Notes: generated from the sequence alone by a model not told the origin. Shown: positions 1 to 6,288, counted from the first letter of the stretch. The stretch is DNA of 10,064 bases from Anaerolineaceae bacterium (GCA_012514775.1 JAAYZQ010000495.1:1-10064), one strand, 5' to 3'. A program made the numbers and translations.

Positions 1-111
1 CGACCCCGGCTGAACCAGGTACGCTGCAACCAGGCTGCAGACCACCAACACAACCACCCAACGTCTTTGCCACGTCCATCCAACGTCCTTGCCGCTGTCT
101 ACAATGATCAT
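1..111 (-). CDS. 5' part of a membrane protein gene, function unknown (runs off the window)
   Basis: The reading frame begins with ATG at 111 (minus strand) and stays open for 37 codons to the window edge. The start is supported by an AGGAGAG Shine-Dalgarno sequence (115-121) three bases upstream and by a promoter further up (172-199). The visible protein has a short polar N-terminus, a basic WQRRW patch at about residues 14-18, and then a hydrophobic segment at about residues 19-33 rich in Val, Leu and Ala. This pattern fits a signal anchor or first transmembrane helix with the N-terminus in the cytoplasm. The rest of the protein is outside the window and the family cannot be recognised. It is transcribed divergently from the nitrilase-like gene and shares its upstream region. 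Confidence 0.6.
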   Translation of the reverse strand, partial: MIIVDSGKDVGWTWQRRWVVVLVVCSLVAAYLVQPGS

Positions 112-171
112 CGTCTCTCCTAGACGCTCTAGCGCAGGCAATCCGTCGGCTGCGGCTATTGGATGCCCGCA

Positions 172-199
172 ATCATACCCCATAACGAGCGAGTGTCAA
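172..199 (-). promoter_or_regulatory. Predicted sigma-70 promoter for the minus-strand membrane protein gene
   Basis: Read on the minus strand there is a perfect -35 hexamer TTGACA (194-199), a 16-bp spacer and a -10 hexamer TATGAT (172-177, five of six matches). Transcription would start near 165 and give a leader of roughly 55 nt before the ATG at 111. The leader contains a small inverted repeat, CTAGA-cgc-TCTAG (120-132), just before the ribosome binding site. Confidence 0.55.
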
Positions 200-300
200 T
201 AGCCTTATGGTACTACAAGCTTACAAGCCCCCGGTACTATGGCCTAACCATCTGTATCTTCTTTAAATCAGTGGAAATACATATAAACACTTGCGGCATC

Positions 301-316
301 TACTCCCTTGGGAGTA
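301..316. promoter_or_regulatory. Perfect 16-bp palindrome, candidate operator
   Basis: TACTCCCTTGGGAGTA is a perfect inverted repeat with 7-bp arms around a central TT. It ends 23 bp before the -35 hexamer of the promoter at 340-369, in an A+T-richer intergenic stretch. The position and symmetry fit a binding site for a dimeric regulator acting on the cluster that starts at 397. No regulator gene is visible in the window, so the role is inferred. Confidence 0.4.
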
Positions 317-339
317 TCTGCATCGCCCGCTGCTTCACC

Positions 340-369
340 TTAGCAAAACGGCGAAAAGTATGCTATAAT
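340..369 (+). promoter_or_regulatory. Predicted sigma-70 promoter of the nitrilase-like/flavoprotein/dehydratase cluster
   Basis: A consensus -10 hexamer TATAAT (364-369) is directly preceded by TGC, which makes an extended -10. A weaker -35 (TTAGCA, 340-345, four of six matches) lies 18 bp upstream. The start of transcription would be near 376, about 20 nt before the ATG at 397. The leader carries the purine-rich ribosome binding site GGGAGGG (386-392). Confidence 0.7.
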
Positions 370-396
370 GAGCCCAGCTCACAACGGGAGGGAATC

Positions 397-1611
397 ATGG
401 AAAACCTGATCGTGGCTTGCATCCAGCAGCGTATGAGCATCCCATCGACCCATGAAGAGTTTGATACCGAGGTTCGCCGTTTCCTGCGGCTGGCCCAGGC
501 GAAAGCTGCCAGGCTCGTCGTCTTTCCCGAGCTAACCGGGGTGATGCTGGCCCCGCCCTTGATCTCCAGCCTCAAGTTGGGTTTTCTGAAGCAGAAGGAC
601 CAGGCCAAACAGCCCGGGGCCGGTTTTCTGTCCCGCACCCTCGGCCGGGTGGCGAGCGGCACGGCGGGCGCGCTGGGCGGGGGACTCTGGGGGAGCCTGG
701 GCCGCCTGGTGCACAAGAGAAGCGATGCCCTGCAGGACGCCTACGTCTCTACCTTTTCCGCCCTGGCCCGCGAGTACAGCACCGCCATTGTCGCCGGCAG
801 TGTCTACCTTTACGATGAAGAGACGGGGACGGTACGCAACCGGGCCTATCTCTTTGACATCGACGGCGAGGTGCTGGGCTACCAGGACAAGCTCAACCTG
901 ACGCCCGGCGAGCGGGAGCTGGCCAGTCCGGGCTCGGAGGTCGAGGTGCTCGAGACCCGGCACGCTCGCCTGGGGCTGCTCATCGGCCGCGATGCCCTCT
1001 ACCCGGAGATTGCCCGCGCCCTGGCCGCCCAGGGTGCCGAGATCATTGTTGGGCTGGCGGCCTCCCCGGGCGTGGCACAGGGACGCGTCGTGCGCTCGGC
1101 GCTGGCGCTGCGTGCCGAGGAGAACCAGGTGTTCGCGGCGGCCAGCTTCTTGCTGGGTCCCAACCACCTGGGCCGTGGCACACAAGAAGAGTTCTATGGG
1201 CAGTCGGCACTCCTGGCCCCGATTTCCCTCAGCCCACGGGGGGATGGCATCCTCGTCCAGGCCGGCACAGACCGGACGGAGGGGATCATTGCCGCCGAGC
1301 TGGATGGTCCGGGCCTCTCCGAGCTCCACGCCAACAGCCGCTTCCGCCCGCGCAGCGAGATGAACCTGGGCAATGCGGGCGCCATCCTGGAAGAGATGTA
1401 TCGCGACGGGCTGTCCATCGAGGAGGCCTTCGAGCGCCACGCAGCGGGCGTCGTCCCTCCCATCCCGGAGCCGGAGCCGGCAGTGCCCGGTTTCGTGAGG
1501 CGCGAGGCATGGCCTGAGGAGCCCCCCGAGCCGCTGGAGGAGCCGGAGCCCGGCCCGGAGCTCACCTGGCGCACCGAGCCGGCCGCCGACAAAGGCCTGG
1601 AGAGCGAGTAA
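397..1611 (+). CDS. Nitrilase-fold (carbon-nitrogen hydrolase family) protein, catalytic Cys replaced by Gly
   Basis: This 404-residue protein has the carbon-nitrogen hydrolase layout: a start like MENLIVACIQQ, the general-base Glu in FPEL (E45), the Lys in YQDKLNL (K165), and the region LGLLIGRDALYPE (192-204) where family members normally read G-x-x-ICYD-x-x-PE. Residue 197, the position of the nucleophilic Cys, is Gly (codon GGC at 985-987), so ordinary amidase or nitrilase chemistry is unlikely. E45 and K165 are about 50 residues further apart than usual because of an insert (about 50-110) with a glycine-rich hydrophobic stretch, possibly membrane-seeking. The tail (352-404) is rich in Pro and Glu and probably disordered. 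The ATG at 397 is chosen because GGGAGGG lies four bases upstream and the promoter at 340-369 would fall inside any longer version. It is followed after 8 bp by the flavoprotein gene. The fold is fairly certain; the function is unknown. Confidence 0.8.
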   Translation: MENLIVACIQQRMSIPSTHEEFDTEVRRFLRLAQAKAARLVVFPELTGVMLAPPLISSLKLGFLKQKDQAKQPGAGFLSRTLGRVASGTAGALGGGLWGSLGRLVHKRSDALQDAYVSTFSALAREYSTAIVAGSVYLYDEETGTVRNRAYLFDIDGEVLGYQDKLNLTPGERELASPGSEVEVLETRHARLGLLIGRDALYPEIARALAAQGAEIIVGLAASPGVAQGRVVRSALALRAEENQVFAAASFLLGPNHLGRGTQEEFYGQSALLAPISLSPRGDGILVQAGTDRTEGIIAAELDGPGLSELHANSRFRPRSEMNLGNAGAILEEMYRDGLSIEEAFERHAAGVVPPIPEPEPAVPGFVRREAWPEEPPEPLEEPEPGPELTWRTEPAADKGLESE

Positions 1612-1619
1612 GCGCCTCC

Positions 1620-2498
1620 ATGGCTGGCATCCTGGGCCTCATCGGCTCGGCGCGAGCCTGGGGCAACGGCGAGTTGCTGGTCCGCCAGGTGATAGCCGGC
1701 GCCATGGAGGAAGGCACCGGCGGGCAACTGCTGCGCTTGACAGATTTGTCCATTGAGCGCTGCACCGGCTGCCTGCGCTGCGCCCTCGGTCGCACTCCCT
1801 GCCCCCTGGACGACGACCTCTACTGGCTGCTGGACACCATGGCGGCTGCCGAGGGACTCGTCCTGTCGGCCCCAACCTATTTTCTGGGACCCTCGGCCGC
1901 CATCAAGCTCGTCCTCGACAGGCTGCTGGTGCTCGCCGGCCGCCAGGAGGAAGCCCTGCCCGTGGCCAGGCCGGCCGTGACAGTCGCCACCGCCGGCCTG
2001 GAGGCATGGCGAGGCCTGGTATTGCCCTACCTCAACGCCCTGGCCGCGGCCACCGGTTTCCGGCCCATCGAGAGTCTACTGGCCGTGGCTCCGGGCCCGG
2101 GCGAGGCCCTCCTGGACGACGACCTCATGGAGCGGGCGCGTACTGCCGGCCGGCGCCTGGGGCGCGGCGAGATAGAACCGACCCCGGCGCCGCCCAATGT
2201 GTGCCCTACCTGTCGCAGCGACGCCTTTGTGCTGGAGGGCGACAGCGTCACCTGCCCCATCTGCGGGCAAAGGGCCAGCGTCTCGTTACTGGATGGCAAG
2301 CTGGCGCTCCACTTTGAGCCACAGACGGAAGCCGAGCAACGCTGGAGTCGGGAGGGCTTGCAGCGACACATCGAGGACTGGGTCGTGGCCACCGGCCCAC
2401 GATTCCTGGCCCATCGCCAGGAGATCCGAACACGGCGCGCTCCCTTCCGCCAGATGGAGCTGGAGTGGTTGGTGCCACCCCATCGTGGCAATTCATAG
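1620..2498 (+). CDS. Flavodoxin-fold NAD(P)H/FMN reductase-like protein with Isf-type Cys motif and zinc ribbon
   Basis: This 292-residue protein opens with the FMN-binding pattern of the NADPH-dependent FMN reductase family: ILGLIGSARAWGNGELL (4-20), then APTYFLGPSAAIKLVLDR (84-101). Between them is a compact cysteine motif, C48-x2-C51-x2-C54-x6-C61. This matches the CX2CX2CX4-7C motif known to bind the [4Fe-4S] cluster of iron-sulfur flavoproteins (Isf), redox proteins best known from archaea. A second set, C195-x2-C198 and C212-x2-C215, looks like a zinc ribbon appended to the flavodoxin domain. The C-terminus (about 230-292) is polar and unassigned. The ATG at 1620 lies 8 bp after the previous stop, has no clear ribosome binding site, and leads directly into the first beta strand, so translation is probably coupled to the upstream gene. 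Binding of FMN and one Fe-S cluster is inferred; the electron partner is unknown, though the adjacent dehydratase-type protein is a natural candidate. Confidence 0.8.
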   Translation: MAGILGLIGSARAWGNGELLVRQVIAGAMEEGTGGQLLRLTDLSIERCTGCLRCALGRTPCPLDDDLYWLLDTMAAAEGLVLSAPTYFLGPSAAIKLVLDRLLVLAGRQEEALPVARPAVTVATAGLEAWRGLVLPYLNALAAATGFRPIESLLAVAPGPGEALLDDDLMERARTAGRRLGRGEIEPTPAPPNVCPTCRSDAFVLEGDSVTCPICGQRASVSLLDGKLALHFEPQTEAEQRWSREGLQRHIEDWVVATGPRFLAHRQEIRTRRAPFRQMELEWLVPPHRGNS

Positions 2499-2518
2499 GA
2501 AAGGTCCACGCGTCCAAC

Positions 2519-3625
2519 ATGACAGAACTCACAGGACTCGAAGCGTTCATCCAGGCAGCCGTCGCACCCCTGGCCGCATGGCCGGCGCGCCACCCCGGAC
2601 GGCAGGCGATGGGCTATTTTTGCAGCTATGCTCCACAGGAGTTGATCCACGCTGCCGGGTTCACACCCGTGCGCCTGCGGGGCACCGGCGAGCCGCTGCG
2701 CCACGCCGACGCCCACCTCCAGTCCTTTAGCTGCGCCCTCTGCCGCAGCACACTCGACCGGGCCGTGTCGGGCGAGCTGAATCAGGCGCTGGCCGGCGTC
2801 GTGTTGGCCCACACCTGCGATACGATGCAGGCCCTGGCCGACTTGTGGCGCATGCACAGCGCCGATTCCCATTTTGTCGACACGGTCATGCAGCCGGCAA
2901 ACCTCGGCACGCCGGCCGCCCGCGATTACCTGGTGGCCGAGCTGGGCCGGTTTCGCGGCAGGCTGGCAGCCTTTGCCGGACGCCAGCTTGTGGATAGTGA
3001 TGTCCAGGCAAGCATCGCCCTATACGACGAGAGACGCCGCCTGGTGGCCCACCTCCACGGCGAGCGCAGCCGCCTGAGCGCCGCTGCCTTTTACGCCATC
3101 CTGGACGCCGCCCAGGCCATGCCGCCCGAGGAGTTCAACCCCATGCTGGCCGATCTCCTGGCCAGGCTGGCCGGCGCACCACCTCGTGCGGCCGGGCCTC
3201 GCCTCTTTTTCGCCGGCGCCATCCTTGACGAGCCGCGGCTGATGGCTCTCGTCGACGAGCTGGGCGCGCAGGTTGCCGGCGACGACCTGTGCAGCGGCAT
3301 GCGCCACTTCTGGGGAGCGGTGGGTGACGAGACCGGCCCACTTGCCGCCCTGGCGGACTATTACCTGCGGCGGCCGCCCTGCCCCACCAAGTTTCACCCG
3401 GACCACGATCCCGGCCGCCACCTGGTGGACCAGGCCCGCCGGGACACCGCGGGCGGCATCGTGTTCGTCCTGCCCAAATTCTGCGAGCCCCACGCCTTTG
3501 ACCATGCCCTCGTCCTGCCCACCCTGGAGCAGTCCGGCCTGCCCTATCTCGTCCTGGAGATGGAGCAGGTGCCCAGCATCGAGGCCATTCGTACCCGCCT
3601 GCAGGCCTTCCTGGAGATCCTGTAG
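2519..3625 (+). CDS. 2-hydroxyacyl-CoA dehydratase / benzoyl-CoA reductase family subunit (HgdB/BcrB-type)
   Basis: The 368-residue protein carries signatures of the HGD-D family: GYFCSYAPQELIHAAG near the N-terminus (C35), FSCALCRSTLD (C72, C75), HTCDTMQ (C100), DDLCSGMRHFWG (C258), RRPPCPTK (C288), and near the end FCEPHAFDH (C322) followed by LPYLVLEMEQ. Family members hold a [4Fe-4S] or double-cubane cluster through such cysteines and receive low-potential electrons from an ATP-dependent activator. Known enzymes are usually heterodimers encoded side by side, but only one subunit is present here and no BadF/HgdC-type activator is visible. It follows the flavoprotein gene by 20 bp and is probably in the same operon. 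The ATG at 2519 is chosen over an in-frame ATG at 2465 because the latter lies inside the upstream gene and adds residues unlike the family. The ribosome binding site is weak (AGGAAAGG, about 15 bp upstream). The substrate is unknown; a double-cubane cluster protein-like reductase is an alternative. Confidence 0.82.
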   Translation: MTELTGLEAFIQAAVAPLAAWPARHPGRQAMGYFCSYAPQELIHAAGFTPVRLRGTGEPLRHADAHLQSFSCALCRSTLDRAVSGELNQALAGVVLAHTCDTMQALADLWRMHSADSHFVDTVMQPANLGTPAARDYLVAELGRFRGRLAAFAGRQLVDSDVQASIALYDERRRLVAHLHGERSRLSAAAFYAILDAAQAMPPEEFNPMLADLLARLAGAPPRAAGPRLFFAGAILDEPRLMALVDELGAQVAGDDLCSGMRHFWGAVGDETGPLAALADYYLRRPPCPTKFHPDHDPGRHLVDQARRDTAGGIVFVLPKFCEPHAFDHALVLPTLEQSGLPYLVLEMEQVPSIEAIRTRLQAFLEIL

Positions 3626-3671
3626 GGAGCCGGTCGGCCCCTATTCTCGGCGGCAGAGGGACATACAACTC

Positions 3672-3717
3672 CCATGACGGGCAGACGTATAGAAAGCAAG
3701 CCATGCGCCGGGCAGAC
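3672..3717. repeat. Imperfect direct repeat upstream of the UbiB-family gene promoter
   Basis: CCATGACGGGCAGAC (3672-3686) recurs as CCATGCGCCGGGCAGAC (3701-3717), identical apart from a few bases in the middle, with starts 29 bp apart. The second copy ends about 35 bp before the -35 hexamer of the promoter at 3752-3779. It could be a pair of regulator sites or a chance duplication. Confidence 0.3.
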
Positions 3718-3751
3718 AGAACGACCAGGCTACCTTCCAGGCCCTGGTTTT

Positions 3752-3779
3752 TTGTCCGGCAGCCCAGGTATGTTATACT
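3752..3779 (+). promoter_or_regulatory. Predicted sigma-70 promoter of the UbiB-family gene, almost leaderless
   Basis: The -10 hexamer TATACT (3774-3779) is preceded by TGT, making an extended -10. A -35-like TTGTCC (3752-3757, four of six matches) lies 16 bp upstream. Transcription would start near 3786, only about seven bases before the ATG at 3793, and no Shine-Dalgarno sequence fits in between. The upstream dehydratase gene ends at 3625 without a clear U-tract terminator, so read-through into this gene is also possible. Confidence 0.6.
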
Positions 3780-3792
3780 TGTTGATAGACAG

Positions 3793-5775
3793 ATGAACGA
3801 TATACCATTGCAAGAACCCTATACACCGGAATTTATAGAAGCCAAGCTAAAGGAGGCCGGTCTCTTTCGAGCGCTGTGGCGCATCCTGCAAGTGGCCAGC
3901 TTGTTGCTCGTCGGCCTGTTCTTCCGGCAGGTCGACCGTTGGCGCTGGACCTACCGCCGTGACGAAACGAGGGAGGATCGGCAGCGCCGCCGCGCCACCT
4001 GGCTGTTGAACCGCCTCATCAAGCTGGGGCCTGCCTTTGTCAAGGTTGGCCAGTCGCTGGCCACCCGGCCCGACCTGTTGCCCCTGACCTACATCCACGT
4101 CCTGTCCAGCCTCCACGACCAGTTGCCATCCTTTTCCAACGAGGTGGCCCTGGACTGTTTCGAAGAAGAGCTGGGCTGGAAGCCCGACACCCTCTTCGAG
4201 AGCTTTAGCCCGGAGCCCTTTGCCGCCGCCAGCCTGGGGCAGGTCTATCACGCCGTCACCCACGAGGGGCAGGAGGTGGCCGTCAAGATCCAGCGGCCCG
4301 ACCTGGTAGAGGTCATCAGCCTCGACCTGGCCCTCGTGCGGCGCCTGGCGGCGCTGGCCGAGCGCTTCCCTCGCCTGAGCCGCGGACAGCCCTGGGTGAG
4401 CCTGGTTGACGAGTTCGGGGCCAAGCTCTTTGAGGAGCTGGACTATGTCCATGAAGCGCACCTGACGGAGCGCTTTGGCATCAACGTCGCGGAAATGCAG
4501 GGCGTGTACGCGCCCAAGGTATACTGGCAGTACTGCAGCCGGCGCGTCCTAACGACCGAGTACATCGACGGCATCCGGGTGACCGATAAGGAAAAGCTGG
4601 AAGCTGCGGGGGTGGACTTTCGAAACCTGCTCAGCCAGGGGGTGCGCGCCAACCTGAAGCAGTTGTTCGAGCACGGGCTGTTCCACGCCGACCCGCATCC
4701 CGGCAACCTTCTCGTACGGCCCGAGGACGGAACCCTGGTCTTTCTCGACTTTGGCATGATGGGCATCATCCAGCCGGAGCAAAAGCTGCGCATCCTGGAG
4801 ATTTTTGTCGACGTCATCAACCAGCGCCCCGAGAATCTGAAGGATAACCTGATCGCCCTGGGCTGCCTGCGGCCCGACGCCCGCTGGGAAGAGATCGTGC
4901 CCCTCGCCAACAACATGTTCATGGCGCTCTTTGGCGATGCCGGCAAGCGCCACACCTTCCAGGAAGTGACCGGGAACTTTGCGCCGCTGATCTACGAGTA
5001 CGAGTTCCGCATCCCGGTCGATTTCGCCTACATCGTGCGGGCCATCATGACCCTGGAGGGCATCAGCCTGCAGCTTGACCCCAGTTTCGACATCTGGGCC
5101 GTCACGGCGCCCTATGCCGCGCGGATGATGCTCACCTTCCCCGATCCCAGCATCAGGCGGCGGCTCATGGACGAGCTGCTGACCGACGATGGGGCCCTGG
5201 ACTGGACGAGGCTCCAGCAGCTCGCCATGCTGGCCGCCCACGACACGGCCTTTCGCCTGGAGACCGAGGGGTTGGTAGAGCCGGCGCTCGACATGCTTCT
5301 CTCACCCGAGGGAGCGGCCCTGCGGCGTGCCCTGGTCGCCGACCTGCTGCGCGCCCCCGACTCGTCCGCGAGCCGCATCGAGGGCCTGGCCCCACTACTG
5401 ACGGCCGATCCGACCCTCACCGGCCGGGACATCCTCGACCGGCTCATCGCCTTCCTCCTGTCTGACGAGGGCGAGGAGACCCGCCAGCAGTTGGCCGAGG
5501 GGCTGCGCAACGGCAGCAACGGAAGCCGGCAGGTAGACTGGACACGACTGGCGGACCTGGCCGGCATGGCCACCCAGTTGCATCCCGACTTTCGCCTGGG
5601 CACCCTGGTGCGCTCCCTGGGGAGCTATCTCTTCTCGGACGAGGGCCGGCCGGCGCGCAATCAGGCCCTGGCAGCCGGCGCCCGCTGGATGGCGGATGGC
5701 CTTGCCGGCGCCCTCAGCCGCCTGTCCAGGCCCACCACGCCGGCGCGCCCACGAACCCTGCCCGACGCCGAATAG
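3793..5775 (+). CDS. ABC1/UbiB/AarF-family atypical kinase with duplicated C-terminal extension
   Basis: This 660-residue protein has the hallmarks of the ABC1 (UbiB/AarF/COQ8) family: KVGQ (84-87) of the KxGQ motif, the Ala-rich loop AAASLGQVYHA (144-154) that replaces the usual Gly-rich loop, the ATP-binding Lys in VAVKIQRP (K165), EELDYVHEA (214-222), the catalytic loop HADPHPGN (298-305) and LDFG (318-321). Known members support quinone biosynthesis or lipid homeostasis through ATPase or small-molecule kinase activity at membranes. A hydrophobic stretch around 31-43 may touch the membrane. The last 200 residues exceed the usual family length and contain two copies of a roughly 48-residue unit beginning DWTRL and ending near SPEG/SDEG (about 470-518 and 582-628). 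The ATG at 3793 is preferred over one at 3703 because the promoter at 3752-3779 would otherwise lie inside the gene. An intrinsic terminator follows 31 bp after the stop. The family is certain; the substrate is unknown. Confidence 0.9.
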   Translation: MNDIPLQEPYTPEFIEAKLKEAGLFRALWRILQVASLLLVGLFFRQVDRWRWTYRRDETREDRQRRRATWLLNRLIKLGPAFVKVGQSLATRPDLLPLTYIHVLSSLHDQLPSFSNEVALDCFEEELGWKPDTLFESFSPEPFAAASLGQVYHAVTHEGQEVAVKIQRPDLVEVISLDLALVRRLAALAERFPRLSRGQPWVSLVDEFGAKLFEELDYVHEAHLTERFGINVAEMQGVYAPKVYWQYCSRRVLTTEYIDGIRVTDKEKLEAAGVDFRNLLSQGVRANLKQLFEHGLFHADPHPGNLLVRPEDGTLVFLDFGMMGIIQPEQKLRILEIFVDVINQRPENLKDNLIALGCLRPDARWEEIVPLANNMFMALFGDAGKRHTFQEVTGNFAPLIYEYEFRIPVDFAYIVRAIMTLEGISLQLDPSFDIWAVTAPYAARMMLTFPDPSIRRRLMDELLTDDGALDWTRLQQLAMLAAHDTAFRLETEGLVEPALDMLLSPEGAALRRALVADLLRAPDSSASRIEGLAPLLTADPTLTGRDILDRLIAFLLSDEGEETRQQLAEGLRNGSNGSRQVDWTRLADLAGMATQLHPDFRLGTLVRSLGSYLFSDEGRPARNQALAAGARWMADGLAGALSRLSRPTTPARPRTLPDAE

Positions 5776-5806
5776 CCCGGGCGCTCGGTTCTTCAGAAAT
5801 CAAAGA

Positions 5807-5833
5807 GCGGCGGAAGATCCGCCGCTTTTTTTT
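5807..5833 (+). terminator. Intrinsic terminator after the UbiB-family gene, probably also used from the other side
   Basis: A perfect 8-bp stem (GCGGCGGA, 5807-5814, with TCCGCCGC, 5818-5825), a 3-nt loop AGA and eight Ts (5826-5833) form a textbook Rho-independent terminator for plus-strand transcripts. On the minus strand the stem is followed by a weaker T-rich tract (TCTTTGATTTCT). It could therefore also end the convergent division gene, whose frame-corrected stop lies at 5850. Confidence 0.92.
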
Positions 5834-5849
5834 CGGAAGGAAGGGGCCG

Positions 5850-6243
5850 CTAACGATCGCCGAAGAACAGGTCCCACCAGGCTTGCTGGGGCGCCGCCAG
5901 CCCCGCGCCGGTGCCGTCCCGGGCGTCCTGGCCGGGGGGCAGCCTCGCCGGTGGGCTCGATGATCACCACGGGCATCTCGTCGGGCCTGGCCCAGCCGTT
6001 CTCCAGAGCCCAGGCCTCGACAGCTGCCGGGGACTCCACAAATTCCAGGTGTTCATTCAGGACCTCAGCCTCTTCCTGGGCAACGGCGATTTCGTTTTCG
6101 ATGCGCTCCAATTCGGCCCGCTGTTGTTCCCGCACCTGGGCCTGGCGGGCGAAAGCGGCGCCCACGTAGACGACGAGAGTGCCGACCAGGGCTAGAAGCA
6201 GGTAACGTACGAGTACTGATTTCCCGGGGATTCTGTCTATCAC
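5850..6243 (-). CDS. DivIC/FtsB-like septum formation initiator, apparent frameshift in a G6 run
   Basis: The protein has the DivIC/FtsB arrangement: a short basic cytoplasmic start, one transmembrane helix (about 14-32), a Glu/Gln-rich coiled coil (33-67), and then LEFVESPAAVEAWALENG-WARPDE (66-89), which resembles the conserved post-coil segment of the family. Such proteins are bitopic parts of the divisome. The GTG at 6243 is the start: GGAGG (6249-6253) lies five bases upstream and a strong promoter sits at 6260-6288; the ATG at 6306 is upstream of that promoter. After residue 102 the frame as given runs to 5800 with an Arg/Gly/Pro-rich tail and reads through the terminator hairpin. Removing one base from the G6 run at 5934-5939 gives a 130-residue protein ending AWWDLFFGDR with a stop at 5850-5852, 17 bp before the terminator. 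A sequencing or assembly error is most likely; a real mutation or slippage is possible. Confidence 0.78.
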
Positions 6244-6248
6244 TTCGG

Positions 6249-6253
6249 CCTCC
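6249..6253 (-). promoter_or_regulatory. Ribosome binding site that decides the DivIC/FtsB-like start
   Basis: GGAGG on the minus strand, five bases before GTG at 6243. With the predicted transcription start near 6253, this site lies at the very 5' end of the mRNA, which leaves a leader of only about ten bases. Confidence 0.65.
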
Positions 6254-6259
6254 AAGACA

Positions 6260-6288
6260 AGTATACCGCAATCCGGGTTGAAAGTCAA
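6260..6288 (-). promoter_or_regulatory. Predicted sigma-70 promoter of the DivIC/FtsB-like gene
   Basis: On the minus strand: TTGACT (-35, 6283-6288, five of six matches), a 17-bp spacer and TATACT (-10, 6260-6265, five of six matches). It lies between the tRNA terminator and the GTG start, so the division gene has its own transcription unit. Confidence 0.75.

Noticed and set aside
163..396. In-frame extension of the nitrilase-like gene to an ATG at 163
   Set aside because: It would contain the palindrome, a consensus extended -10 promoter and the ribosome binding site, and the added residues do not resemble a nitrilase N-terminus.
532..1440. Open frame of about 300 codons on the minus strand opposite the nitrilase-like gene
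   Set aside because: It has no recognisable domain and lies opposite a gene with clear family motifs; long antisense frames are expected in GC-rich coding DNA.
2027..2872. Open frame of about 280 codons on the minus strand across the flavoprotein and dehydratase genes
   Set aside because: It crosses the junction of two well-supported genes, its composition is typical of an antisense frame, and no motif or ribosome binding site supports it.
3624..3642. Possible terminator after the dehydratase-type gene
   Set aside because: The stem AGGG-GCC/GGC-CCCT has a bulged A and is not followed by a T run.
5800..5849. Arg/Gly/Ser-rich C-terminus of the DivIC/FtsB-like frame as a real part of the protein
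   Set aside because: It is translated from the terminator hairpin and its A/T run, and a one-base correction upstream gives a more plausible end.
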